Positions 41,664 to 53,255 of a stretch of DNA of 64,000 bases are shown here, piece after piece (position 1 is the stretch's first letter; each line of letters begins with the position of its first letter). This DNA is from Closterium sp. NIES-65 (Eukaryota; Streptophyta; Zygnematophyceae; Desmidiales; Closteriaceae), in NCBI GenBank assembly GCA_948144175.1, contig CANXME010001990.1, forward strand, positions 3,100,001-3,164,000, written 5' to 3'. The notes beneath the pieces were generated by a model that was not told the DNA's origin, did not search any database, and saw nothing but the letters and a program-made list of their open reading frames with translations. The position numbers were made by a program, and so were the translations under genes.

Positions 41664-43340
41664 GGTATGAGAGTTGGAGTAGGAGTGCTCGCTTAATCGT
41701 TGCTACGCCATGGGTTCCTCCGATACTTCGTCGACGACGAATGCGCCAACGGCCCCTTCCCCTCCGATGGACTTCTCGACAATGCCGCACGTTGTCGACT
41801 TGAGCGCGGTGCCAATTAGTAACTAGGAGCACTTCTCCTCGTGGTGCTTCAAGCTCAAAGTGTATATGATGGAGCGCGACTTGTGGGGCTTATTCGATGG
41901 GTCGGCATCGAAGCCCACTTCGGGCGCTTCAACCTTGGAAAAGAAGCGTAGGTGCGAAGGACAAAAATTCATTCGCCTTTCTTGTCTCCAACTTGTCCCC
42001 ATCGTGAGTCCGTGCATCGACCGTGACGGTGCAACTCGTAAAGCGTGGAAGCGACTCGAAAATGTGCATGTCTCCAAGTCACCTCATAGCAAGCTTCAAG
42101 CACGTCTCGAATTCTTTACGGTGCAGATGAAGGCCGGCGAATCGATGCGCGCGTACGTCAATCGCATGGAAGAGCTTGACGAGCGCTTGGTGGAACTCGA
42201 CGTGAGCGTGAACGAGGACGATTGGATCATGACACTCCTCGCGGGCCTCGGCGAAGCATGGCCAACGGTGATCACGACGTTGGATGGGACGCAAGCTACA
42301 TGGAAGAAGGAGCAAGTGGTGGCACGCCTCATCAACGAAGAGGCGAGGCGCGAGATGTTACATGGCGATGCAACTGGCACGACACACTTCTCCCGCGATG
42401 CGAAGGCGAAAGGGCGGGTCACGTCAAGTGGCGTAACGACGGCAACAACTGCCGGAGCTCGAACGGGAGCGCGACGGCCTCAAGCTCATCACGAGGAGGA
42501 CCGGCCAATGCTAACCAAGCTCGGACGCGTGACGGGGCTTGCCGTTATTGCAAGAAGACCGGATATTGGTGGTGTGACTATCACGTCAAGCCGGCAAATT
42601 GGAAGCCGTCAAGTGACGACAACCGGCGAGCGCATGTGGCGACATGCGACGACAACGACCGCGAATTTGACTTCGTTGCAAGTGGAACAACTGTTGGTGG
42701 TGTTGACGCGTGGGTACTCGACATGCGTGCTACTCAACACATGATGCCATGCGCGATGCTTCTCAACGACGTGGTTATGTAGGCTTCCGTCAAGCGTGAG
42801 ATGTTCGGCAACCACGACACGTTGGAGTTTATGGGACAAGGCGACTTGCGGCTCATGGTGGACGGCGGTTCACTAACTTTAGGAAGGTCTTGATGGTTCC
42901 CGGGCTCGGCGCCAACCTCCTCTACGTTTCGCAATTCACACGCAGGGGGATGTGTGTGAATCGTGAAGTAACCACCATGGCGTTGAGCACGGCGAATGGC
43001 GTACACATTGGCATGGCACGCCATGCCGGAGGGCTCTTCGTGCTTGAGCTCTCCCAAGTGAGGCGTTGGCTCAAACGGCTACCTCGACAACCACTCTCTC
43101 AACGTGGCATAACTGGTTTGGCCACCTCCACCATGCCACTATTCAAGTAATGGCAACAAAGGGGATTGTCCAAGGCTTGAACCACATGTTGATGGAGTTG
43201 GCCCGAAGCCTACTCTCACATGCTCATGCGGAGAAGCATTGGTGGGGTGAGGCGGTTATGTTGGCAATATGGATTCGCAACCGTTGCGTGACCAAGGCGT
43301 TGCCGAACAAGACGCCTCTTGAGGCTTGGAGCGTTCCCTC
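41664..43340 (+). pseudogene. decayed + strand copia fragment 'B'
   Basis: Primer-like TGGTATGAGAG at about 41662. Gag begins ATG 41710 (MGSSDTSSTTNAP) and continues EHFSSWCFKLKVYMMERDLW after an in-frame TAG (41824-41826). A frameshift near 42410-42440 moves to the frame with a degenerate zinc knuckle (CRYCKKTGYWWC, His replaced). ATQHMM of protease follows and another TAG (42780-42782). The integrase zinc region (WHNWFGHLHHATIQVM) then jumps directly to MELARSLLSHAHAEKHWWGE, so the DDE core is deleted. Pol ends at LPNKTPLEAW near 43325. Confidence 0.75.
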
Positions 43341-43723
43341 CCGTTACCCCCTTCCCTACCGTTCCCCCTTTCCTCCCATTGCACTCCTCCCTTCACCCCC
43401 TCTCCTCCCTTGACATCCATCCCTTCACCCCCTCTCATCTCTTTATTTCCTCCCCGTCCTATTTTCCCTCTCCTCCCCCTCTTGACCAACCCACCTGTGC
43501 ACCTACGTTTCCAAAACCCCTGAATCTTCTCCGCCTGAGAATTTGAGGGAAATGCTGGCTACATCTGAGTCGCTTTGTAAGAATGCCCTTGAGCATCTCA
43601 TACACCCCACTTGTCGCTCGCCTGCCCGAACCCATGGCGCTGCTCCCTTCCCTCCTTCGCTGGTCACTTGCTGGTCACTCGCTGGTCATTCTCAAGTTAT
43701 CTCTAGTCAGTCTTGTGGTTAAT

Positions 43724-43859
43724 AGAACGAGAATGAATGCACTATGAAAGAGTTGGGTACAAATAGCAAAACCCTAATTGGGTTGTACCCCCTATGGGAT
43801 ACCCCACTGTAGCCTACACAACAGCATAAGCTACATATATGTTCTGACACACCCCCATA
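43724..43859 (-). repeat. copy 2 3' LTR
   Basis: 136 bp, TGTGGTTAAT to TTCTGACA, followed by the CACCCCCAT polypurine complement. Confidence 0.94.
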
Positions 43860-44057
43860 GGCAAAGTGGGGGAGAACAAGGGGTCACAAGACCGGTCAGG
43901 CAAACCAAAGCAAAGCTCAGGGTGGATCACAAAGTCACCACACAGTCCGAGCACAAGAGCAAGGCCACAAGGCTAGTTCACATGCAGGAGTACACACATA
44001 TATATATAAAGCTAGACAAGCAAGAGCAGGTATATATATGTGACAGTACAAGTAAAG

Positions 44058-47000
44058 TCAAGAGGAGAGCAAGTGAGGCAAGACAGGCACAAGACCCAGC
44101 TGGGTGCAGAAGCGCTGATGGTCACAAGGCGCGAGTGCCTTGGTGAACACATCAGCAGTGTTGGCCTCAGAGGCCACGTACGCAAGCCGCAACTGTCCAC
44201 GCTGCTGTAGCTCACGAGCAAGGAAGTAGCGAAGAGCAATGTGCTTCGTTCTGTGCTCCAGACGCTGCTCTCGACACAAGGCCAGCATGGCCTTGTTGTC
44301 TACGTACAGCACTGGAGGAGAACGAGGCGGCTCTCCAAGGTCAGTCAGCAGGTAGGTGAGCCAGCGAAGCTCCTGTGCAGCCATGGCCCCTGCGTAGATC
44401 TCAGCCTCATAACTCGAGCTGAGAACCGAAGACGAGCGAGTAGCCCGCCACGAGACAGAGCCGGAGCCAAGGCTGAAGGTGTAACCCTGTGACGACCGCT
44501 GCGTAGCCTGGTCGTCAGCCCAAGAAGCGTCCGCGTGACCTGTAAGTACCACTGGACTCCGCCCTCCAAGCACTAGCCCCATGCCCGACGTACTGCACAG
44601 GTAGCGCAATACCCTCTTCGCTGCAGCCATGTGCTCTGGTCGGTGTCTCCCAGGAGCAACATAGCGTGCAAGAATGCTAAGAGGGTATGCAAGGTCAGGT
44701 CGTGTGCAGGTCATCAGGTACATGAGGCAGCCAACAAGCTCTGGGTACGGGCCACTCGACTCTACGGACTCATCCGAAGGCAGAGCTGAGAGCGAGTGAC
44801 GAGTAGACAGAGGAGTGGCCTGAGGCGAGGAGTACGTGAAGCCGAAGCGCTGAAGGACCTGCTGCACCATGTGTGACTGAGTCAAGGTAATGGTGCGGCG
44901 TGCTCTGTCCCGAGTGATCTGCAAGCCAAGGTAGCTGCGCAGTTCACCCAGGTCTGTGCACGTGTGTCTCTTCAGCAGCTCGGACTTCACGTAGGCGAGT
45001 CCAGCAGTGTCCGCTGTGGCAAAGACCAAGTCGTCGACGTACACGAGGATGTAGAACGGCGGCAGTGAAGTGTCGGTGCGCAGAAACAGCGATGGGTCAG
45101 CAGTAGAAGGAGCAAACCCAAGGGCCGCAAGCGTAGTCCTCAGTGTGTCGTGCCACTCACGTGGTGCCTGGCGGAGACCGTAGACTAGCCGTTGGAGGCT
45201 CCACTGGGTGCCAGGAGGGAAAGTCCCAGTGAAGCCAGGTGGACGGCGCAGCCAGATCTCCTCGTGCAGGCTCCCCTGCAAGAACGCAGTACTGAAGTCG
45301 AGAGAGTGAAGCTCGTAGTCGCGCTGAGCGGCTATGTGCAGCAGCACCCGAAGAGTGGTCATCTTCGGGGTGGGAGAGAAGGTCTGAAAGTAGTCAACTC
45401 CCTGCCGTTGACTGAAGCCACGAGCGACGTACCGCGCCTTGAAGACAGGTGGAGAGCCCGGCGGCCGCTTCACCCTGAAGATCCACATGCCACTGACAAT
45501 GTTCGCCCCAGGAGGGGGAACCGCGTCAACATAGGTGCCTGTGGACTTCCAGGAAGCCATCTCTGCATCCATAGCTGCCTGCCACTGAGAGGAGTAGGGA
45601 CCCTCTACGGCCTCCGCGTAAGAGCGCGGAGTCGGGATGTCTAGTGCATCCGGATCTCCCTCAGGAGCAAGCAGTACAGACGCGAGATGAGGTGAAGCAG
45701 TAGCCAGACACTGGAACTCCTCCTGCCTGTCCTCTAGGACGTCCGTGCCAAGAGCACACTCACCCCCGACGGACGGAGGACAGACAGACGCAGACTCAGC
45801 AACAAGACTAGCAGCGTAGTCTAGACGACAGCGAGCAGCAAAGTCGACGAGCTCAGCGACAAGAGCAGACGCAGCAGCGGACTCAAAAGAGGGGTCAGTG
45901 ACGACAGTAGCAAGCAGACGCGTGACAGTAGGACTCGCAGCACGAAGGGAGTCCGACTCTGGGTCGGTAAGCACAGGAAGGGAGGACTCAGGAGGAGAAG
46001 GCAAAAGGGCACGCAGAGGAGCAGTGGACGGACGCAGAGACATCCGGTGCGTGCCAGGGACAGGAGGAGGACGCGGACGCGAACCACGACCACTAGCGCG
46101 GGCAGCACGAACAGGCGACGCGGGACGAGACGCAGGCTCACGACGCTCAGCAAGACCTCCAGTAGGACCAGTGTAGGGAGAAGGAGCAGGCAGTGGGGAG
46201 GTCGGCTCCAACCGTGACTGCGACTGGACAGGCGGTGGACACTCTACCGGAGGAGAAAGACCAAGAACCTGCTGCTGGAGCGGAACGAAGTACGGCCAAG
46301 GCCGCGCGGCAGCTCCAGACTCAGCAGGGACAGCACCAGCACCCTCAGCGGCAGCACCAGCGCCACCAACACCTCCAGTGGCAGTACCTCCAGCAGCACC
46401 AGCAGCAGAACCACCGTCAGGACAGACAGCAGCAGACTCAGCACCAACGCCCTCAACAGCCCCAGCTCCAGTAGGACCCGCAAGCGTAGCACCTCCGGGA
46501 CCGGCGGCACCAGCACCCTCGACGGTCGAAGAAGCTCCAGCTCCAGCAGTACGCCTCCAGCGGCGAGCAAACCACTCGCGCAGCTCCTGTGGAGAGAGGG
46601 GCTCCCGCCGAGACGCAATACCAGGAGAAACCCCAGGCTCAGCGGCTCCAGACGTAGCACCCCCAGGCTCAGCAGCTCCAAACGTAGCACCCCCAAGCTC
46701 AGCAGCTCCAGACTCAGCACCCCCAGGCTCAGCAGCTCCAGACTCAGCACCCCCAGGCTCAGCAGCTCAAGCTCCAGTAGGACCCGCAGGCCCAGCAGCT
46801 CCGGGACCGGCAGCACCAGCACCCTCAGCAGTCGAAGGAGCTCCAGCTCCAGCAGCACGCCTCCAGCGGCGAGCAAACCACTCGCGCAGCTCCTGTGGAG
46901 AGAGCGGCTCCCGCCGAGACGGAGCAACCGGAGAGCCCCTTGGTCCAGCAGTCGCAGGCTCCGCACCTCCAGGCTCAGCACCCCCAGGCTCAGCAGCTCC

Positions 47001-49407
47001 TGACGTAGCACCCCCCGGCTCAGTACCCCCAGCAGCAGCACCCCCAAGCTCAGCACCCCCCGGCCTCGCACCCCCAGGCTCAGCACCCCCAGCAGCAGCA
47101 CCCCCAAGCTCAGCACCCGCAGGCGTAGCACCCCCAGACTCTGCACCCGCAACAGGACCAGACTCAGCAGCAACCTCGACTGGCTCGACTGTGTCTACCT
47201 GGGACACACCTGAAGGGGCAGGAACCTGAGGGGGGAGGGGGTCTACAAGGGGGGGAACTGGCACCAGGAAGTCTGGTGGGGGGGGGGAGGGAAGGAGTAC
47301 GGTAGGGGAAGAGGCGGTAGAAGGGGACTGACTCGTCGAACGTGACGTCCTGGGAGGACAGAACACGACGAGAGGAGGGGTGGTAGAACTGCCACCCTGG
47401 AGCGTCAGGGGGGAAGCCAAGGAAGACACAGGGAGCAGCACGGGGGGACAGCTTGTCCGCAGATAAGTCGCGGACAAACGCCCGAGATCCCCAGACACGG
47501 AACGCAGACGCATCGCCGACCTTCCCCGTCCACAGTAACACTGGGGACATCGCGGGCCGAGAGACCCTGGGGTGAAGGTTGAGCTGATGCGCCGCGTACC
47601 GAACCGCAAACGGCCACAGAAAATGGGGGGCAGCCGCATGCATCATGGACGTACGAGCGACATCCATGACCATGCCAATGCGGCGCTCAGCAATCCCATT
47701 TTGCTGTGGTGAGTCCGGAAGCGTGAAGGTCTGGCGGATCCCCTGTGCACGACAGTAGTCTCGCAGAAGGCGAGAGGAGAACTCCCCACCTCGGTCAGAG
47801 TGCAGACGCAGAACAGGAAAGTCCGAGCCGAAGCTCCTCCTGAGCTGGAGACGAGCCTCGCGGATCCAGTCGATCAGCACCTCAGTGACAGCACCCTTGC
47901 TGCGCAAGGGGAAGACTGTGGTGTAACGCGAGTAGTCGTCAACCACCAACAGGAAGTAGCGCTCGTGACCCTGCCCACGGACGGGGGCCGGGCCCCACAC
48001 GTCCATGTGAAGTGTCTGCAGAGGAGCCTCTGTCGGGGGAAACTGGGAGGAGTGAGGAGCAGCCCTGAGGCGCCCCTCGACACAGGGGACACAGAAAGGT
48101 CCTGGTCCCGAAGGAAGGGGAGGGAGAGACTGGGGAAGACCAGAGACAAGGACACGGGAAGCCATGCCCCGAAGACGGGGCAAGGAGGGGTGGCCAAGAC
48201 GGTGGTGCCACAGGAGAGTCTCGTGAGACAGGAGGCGACACGAACAGGGGGCAGACTCAGGACCAGACCTGGACGCAGCAGCAAACACCTGACCTGACGC
48301 TGCTACCTGACCGGACGCAGGGACAGGAGGAGACTCAGTGGTCAGGGTGTAGAGGCTCGACCCCGGCCGACGCGAGAACGTGGCCAGGTGCCGGCCTGTG
48401 CGTGCGTCCGTGCTGTGGGTCACCCGCTGACTCGCAGGAGTGAACTGGTGAACCCCCGCATCCTGCAGGTCTGCACCACTCACCAAGTTCGTCGAGAACG
48501 AGGGGAGGTACAGGCCAGACAGGGTGCCCGAGGGGGCAGCCGGACACGGGAGGACAGTGGAGAAGTGAGCGAGGACAGGACCCCCAGAGGGGTCAGCCAG
48601 GGAGACTGCAACCGGCCGACCAAGCGGCGTGAGTGTGGTGCGGTCCCAAAAGAAGGAGCGAGAAGCCCCAGAGTCAAGTGTAAAGGTGAGGGAGGCCGAA
48701 GCCAACGCGGTACCTGAGAGCGCAGCCTCACCCGCACCTGAGGAAGCAGACTCACTAGCACCTAGAGCAGCAGCCGCACCTGTACCTGGAGCAGGAGACT
48801 CACTAGCACCCAGAGCAGCAGCAGCCTCACCAGTAGCTAGAGCAGCAGGTCCTATACCCGGGTCAGGCGGGACGCACAGGTGACCGGCACGGTCAGCACT
48901 AGTAGGCAATGCATACATGGCAGTGAGAATAGCATCATAGTCAAGAGCAAATATATCTACCCTCTGCCTAAGCAACTCCACCCAGTCGGGGAGCTCAGCC
49001 TCGTCGCCAAACACGGTACGCCAGGCGTCGCTCAGACGGGCGAAGCAGCGGGACTGTGTATGACCAGGTGTCCCACAAGGCTGACCAGTCCGAGCACCAG
49101 TGAGAATCACGTAAGAGCAGCGAACAGAACTGAGAGACCCTCTACTCTGAGCGTACCACTCACGAAGCTGCTGAGGCGTGAGAGACGCGCGGGGGGGTCG
49201 CGGGAGCTGCATCTGGCCGCCACCAGTAGTAGAAGCAGCAGGAGTGGTAGCAGTAGTAGCGCCACCACCCCTACAGCCCCAACCAGCGTACCACTCACGC
49301 AGCTGCTGGGGCGTGAGGGACTCACGCAGACGTCGATGGGGCTGCATCTGGCTCCACCAGTAGAGGCAGGAGCAGGAGTAGCAGCAGTAAGGCAGGCAGC
49401 CAGGCAA
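44058..49407 (-). pseudogene. copia copy 2 gag-pol, broken
   Basis: The upstream part (47164-49407) has a duplicated LTPQQLREWYA motif, the atypical Cys/His finger (CSYVILTGARTGQPC...HTQSRC), LDSGASRSFFWDR protease and integrase through QQNGIAERRIG. A frameshift in a C/G run at about 47277-47288 moves to the frame with the PGGAE linker. A TGA at 46767-46769 (PTGA*AAEPGG) breaks that frame once, after which it is open through RT (YVDDLVF) and RNase H to TGA 44058. The gag core MATP...FDAEG present in copies 1 and 3 is absent. Confidence 0.9.
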
Positions 49408-49439
49408 GCCAAAAAGGGAGGCAGGCAGGCAAGCAGGCG

Positions 49440-49905
49440 ACGCGTAGCGTGCTAGCAGGGCAGGGGCTCACCAGTGGTGGGTAGAGTAGGCTCGGCGACT
49501 CAGCGGCTCGGCAGTACGGCGGCTCTGCAGCAACTGCAGCTCGGCAGCTCGGCGACCCGGCGGCGCGGCTGTAGGGCGGCTCGGCTGCTGGGAGGCTCGG
49601 GTGTAGAGCGGCTCGGCTGCAGGGCGGCGCGGCTGCTGGGAGGCTCGGGTGTAGAGCGGCTCGGCGGCGAGGCGGCTCGAGACGAAGGAGGAGGAGAAGC
49701 AGGGGAGACCACACACCTGCCACCCCTCAGCCGGCCCCCGAAGGAGCCGCGACGGGCGACGGGAAAAGGGGGGGAGGCGGCTCGGGCGGCTCGGGCGGCT
49801 CAGGCGGCTCGGGCAGCTCGGGCAGTCAGCGGCACAGGCGGCTCGGGCGGCTCGGCTCCTCAGCTGCGCAGACGGCTCGGGCGGCTCAGGCTGCACGGCG
49901 GCTAA
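49440..49905 (-). repeat. Ser/Arg/Ala- and Pro-coding repeats upstream of copy 2 gag
   Basis: Minus-strand peptides like PSSRAALQPSRS and PSRPSRLSRPSR, corresponding to the PSSSRAAQQQ/EPPEPP region of copy 1 but out of a continuous frame. Confidence 0.6.
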
Positions 49906-50089
49906 CGGGCGGCGTGGGGGGCCGGGACGGCGGCGTGCAGCAGGGACGGGCGGCGCACGGGCGGTGTGAGGCCGGGACGGGTGAGGGGCCAGGACGGGTG
50001 GCGTCCTGGCGCCGAGGGGCCGAGACAGGAGAGCGCGGCCGGGGCGGGCGGCACAGGGCGGCTTGGGGCCGGGTCGGGCGGCGCGCGGG

Positions 50090-50640
50090 CGGTGAGGGGC
50101 CGGGACGGGCGCGCGCGGGTGGCTAGGGGCCGGGACGGGCGCGCGCGGGTGGCTAGGGGCCGGGACGGGCGCGCGCGGGTGGCTAGGGGCCGGGACGGGC
50201 GGCGCGCGGGCGGCTAGGGGCCTGAACGGGCGGCGCGCGAGCGGCTAGGGGCCGGGACGGGCGGCGCGCGGGCGGCTAGGGGCCTGAACGGGCGGCGCGC
50301 GAGTGGCTAGGGGCCGGGACGGGCGGCGCGCGGGCGGCTAGGGGCCTGAACGGGCGGCGCGCGAGCGGCTAGGGGCCGGGACGGGCGGCGCGCGGGCGGC
50401 TAGGGGCCTGAACGGGCGGCGTGCGAGCGGCTAGGGGCCGGGACGGGCGGCGCGCGGGCGGCTAGGGGCCTGAACGGGCGGCGCGCGAGCGGCTAGGGGC
50501 CGGGACGGGCGGCGCGCGGGCAGCTAGGGGCCTGAACGGGCGGCGCGCGAGCGGCTAAGGGCCGGGACGGGCGGCGCGCGGGCGGCTAGGGGCCTGAACG
50601 GGTGCGCGCGGGCGGCTAGGGGGCCGCAGGGCAGGCCGAA
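50090..50640 (-). repeat. 62-bp GC-rich repeat in copy 2 leader, about 7 copies
   Basis: CCTGAACGGGCGGC recurs at 50221, 50283, 50345, 50407, 50469, 50531 and 50593, alternating with GGGACGGGCGGCGCGCGGG half-units. The two half-units are similar, so the basic period is about 31 bp. Confidence 0.92.
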
Positions 50641-50740
50641 AGAGTGAGAGCGAGGGCCCGGAGCGCGCTCCGGGCAGAAAAAAAGTTTAAAAGTGGTGGG
50701 CCCTAAGCACAGTTCCCACGGGGGAACCTGCTCGATACCA

Positions 50741-50876
50741 TGTGGTTAATAGAACGAGAATGAATGCACTATGAAAGAGTTGGGTACAAATAGCAAAACC
50801 CTAATTGGGTTGTACCCCCTATGGGATACCCCACTGTAGCCTACACAACAGCATAAGCTACATATATGTTCTGACA
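50741..50876 (-). repeat. copy 2 5' LTR
   Basis: 136 bp, no difference to its partner found by eye. Primer site complement CTGCTCGATACCA abuts it at 50728-50740. Confidence 0.94.
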
Positions 50877-50881
50877 AGTCT

Positions 50882-52872
50882 CAAGTCATTCTAATCTCAG
50901 GTCTGCCTCAAGCTCGTGTCATGCTCATGTCACTCTCACTGTTGCTTGCCCTGCGAATGCCTGCCCTAGTTTTATCCAAGGTGGCAACGCGGGACTAATG
51001 GCGATTGATAGTATCTGACATCATTCCCTTGTTGTCCTCCCTTCCCATCACTCACCGCTTCTCTCACACCCACCTCACTCGCATTCCCCCCTGGCCTCTC
51101 CTAGTCTGTCCCACCTGCATCTCCTACTGGCAACCGTTGTCCCAAACACTCACCGCATTCGAAACAATAAATCTACTTTCATGCCGCTACTTCCTTCCCC
51201 GCACCCCATCACTCACCGCCTCTCTCACACACCCACCTACCTTACCAAACTCTCTTCTCTCTTCTCATGGCCTGTCCCACCGGTCTCATTGCAACACTGC
51301 ACCCTCTTCTTCTCTATCACCTTCCTTCCTGTTCCCATCCCCAATCCCATCCCCAATCCCCTCCCCACTCCTATCCATCCCTTCCCCCGCCTCTCCCCCC
51401 GTCCTCTTCCCCTTCAACGTCCTCATGCCCTTCTCCATCCCAATCCATATCTGCATACTTCTCCGCGTCTTCAGATGTGTCTGGTGCAGGCTGTGGCCTG
51501 CATCACTCGCCACTCTCAGCCTCTCGCCTCATGCACCCTGCCCATCCCCCACACGATCGCAACGCACAGCCTGCTGTGGAGAGTTCTGGCAGCAAGGAGA
51601 GGCAGAGACGGGCAGATGGATGGGTGCAGAGAGGGGCAGGCAACACATTTCCACCCAGCATAGGCGAGTTAAATGCAGACCAATGGATGTGAAGGGTGAT
51701 GAAGTAGGCAGTTACAAATTGCGTAGCAGAGGTGATGCAATGCGAAATGGACCAGGCACAAAGGGGGAAGAGGGAGGGGGGTAAGAGAACAATCAGGAAC
51801 TCCGCACCCTGTGAACCTGCTTGCTCCTGTGAGCCGCCCTCCCCTCTGGATCATGCCGTGTGGACTTGAGATTGTTTAGTAACCACCTGCGACACCTGTT
51901 GTGTGGGGGGCTGGGGGGAAACGCACGGTCGCTTTGGACCCACCATGTTGGGATGCATGCATGGGTCCCACCAATTGGTACTGCTGTGCAGTGAAATCAC
52001 TCCCGTTGCTGCCATGCTCCCACAACCATCTCTCTCCCATCACCATTTCACTTTGACCGCCATCTCACTCCCGCCGCTGCCTCTGCCATACAGGGAAAGC
52101 ATCCTGGTGCAGCAAACGGTCCAGCCAGGCAGCCATGCTGCAGGCAAGGGAGAAATTCTAACACCCCAATGGTTCCACTTTGGGTTGGGTTGTGATGTGA
52201 GCCCCTTTATACAGTCTAGACACGTAATGTTTGTGTAAATTTCGTGGTCGCCTTGCGCGAGCTAGTTTGGTACGCGTTGTAGCTCATGAACTTGGTGAAG
52301 CATTTTGTCGATCGTGACCTTGTAGCATATGTAGAGGTATGCATTGATTTTTTTCTTGATCATACCGTATGTAGAAGTTGGCGTTGATGAGTAAGTTTAA
52401 CGAAATGTAATTCGTTACCGTTAGGGCTTCTTTAGAGAGTATTTGTACGAAGTGCTCGCGTCAGCTGGTTCGGCCTAAAAATTCACCCCGAACCACTACC
52501 GAGTCGCCACCGCAGCTTTCGCCACACCTCCGAACCTCGCTACCCCGACGTCCTCGCCTAGCTCGAGGGATGCCTATATAATCTTGTCTTGAACTTCCAT
52601 TGCCCATTCAGTAGCAGTTCAGCTTTCATTTTTAGTGCATTTCAGCTCACTCGTGAAACCCTCGCACTCATAATGAATCACTTATTTCGTGTCAATCCAA
52701 ATAACGTCAGGCCATCATTGTGGGTCGCTGGCTAGGCTGGAGTCCCAGGCAGGCCTGTCCAAGTCCCTGGGACCAACACTTTGAGTCTTGAGCTGCTCGA
52801 AGTTGGGCCCTGATTTTCACGAAGGTGACCGTTTCTTAGCCCTTAGCGATCACGGGCGCAGGTAAAATTCAA
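50882..52872. other. no gene supported
   Basis: C/T-rich low-complexity sequence (51000-51450) with a partial duplication (CACTCACCGC-TCTCTCACAC at about 51050 and 51210). Less biased sequence follows, with TATATAA at about 52574. A few short AG...GT pieces give no recognisable protein. Confidence 0.45.
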
Positions 52873-52896
52873 TACCGTCAGCCCCCGGATAGAAGC

Positions 52897-53031
52897 TGTT
52901 GAGATTAGAGATAATGAGTGCACTATGGAATGAAACAAGGATACAAGTACCAACCCTAATTGGGTTGTACCCCCTATGGTCTACCCCAACAGCAGCCTAC
53001 AATACATGCATCAGCTAAATATGATCTGACA
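52897..53031 (-). repeat. copy 3 3' LTR
   Basis: 135 bp, TGTTGAGATT to ATCTGACA. It has AGATAATG where the partner has AGAGAATG. Confidence 0.94.
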
Positions 53032-53255
53032 CACCCCCATAGGCAAAGTGGGGGAGAGCAAGGGGTCACAAGACCAGTCAAGCAAGACAAGTAAAGAAAA
53101 GCAAAGCAAGCTCAGGGTGGATCTCAAGGATACCACACAAATTCCGAGCACAAGGTCAAGGCCACAAGGCCAGTTCACATGCAGCAGAGCATATATATAT
53201 AACAGTGCTAAACAAGCAAGAGCAAGGATATATATATGCAGCAGTACAAGCAAGG

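Larger units (their letters stand above)
43724..50876 (-). mobile_element. full-length but defective Ty1/copia element, copy 2
   Basis: LTRs of 136 bp (43724-43859, 50741-50876) look identical. Perfect TSD AGTCT at 43719-43723 and 50877-50881. Primer site (minus) TGGTATCGAGCAGGTTCCC. It sits to the right of copia fragment B. Despite the youth implied by the LTRs, gag-pol lacks the gag N-terminus and is broken twice, so it was probably mobilised by another copy. Confidence 0.94.

Noticed and set aside
51960-52160. Exon-like pieces ending near 52098-52160
   Set aside because: Splice-like borders only; the peptide shows no family features.
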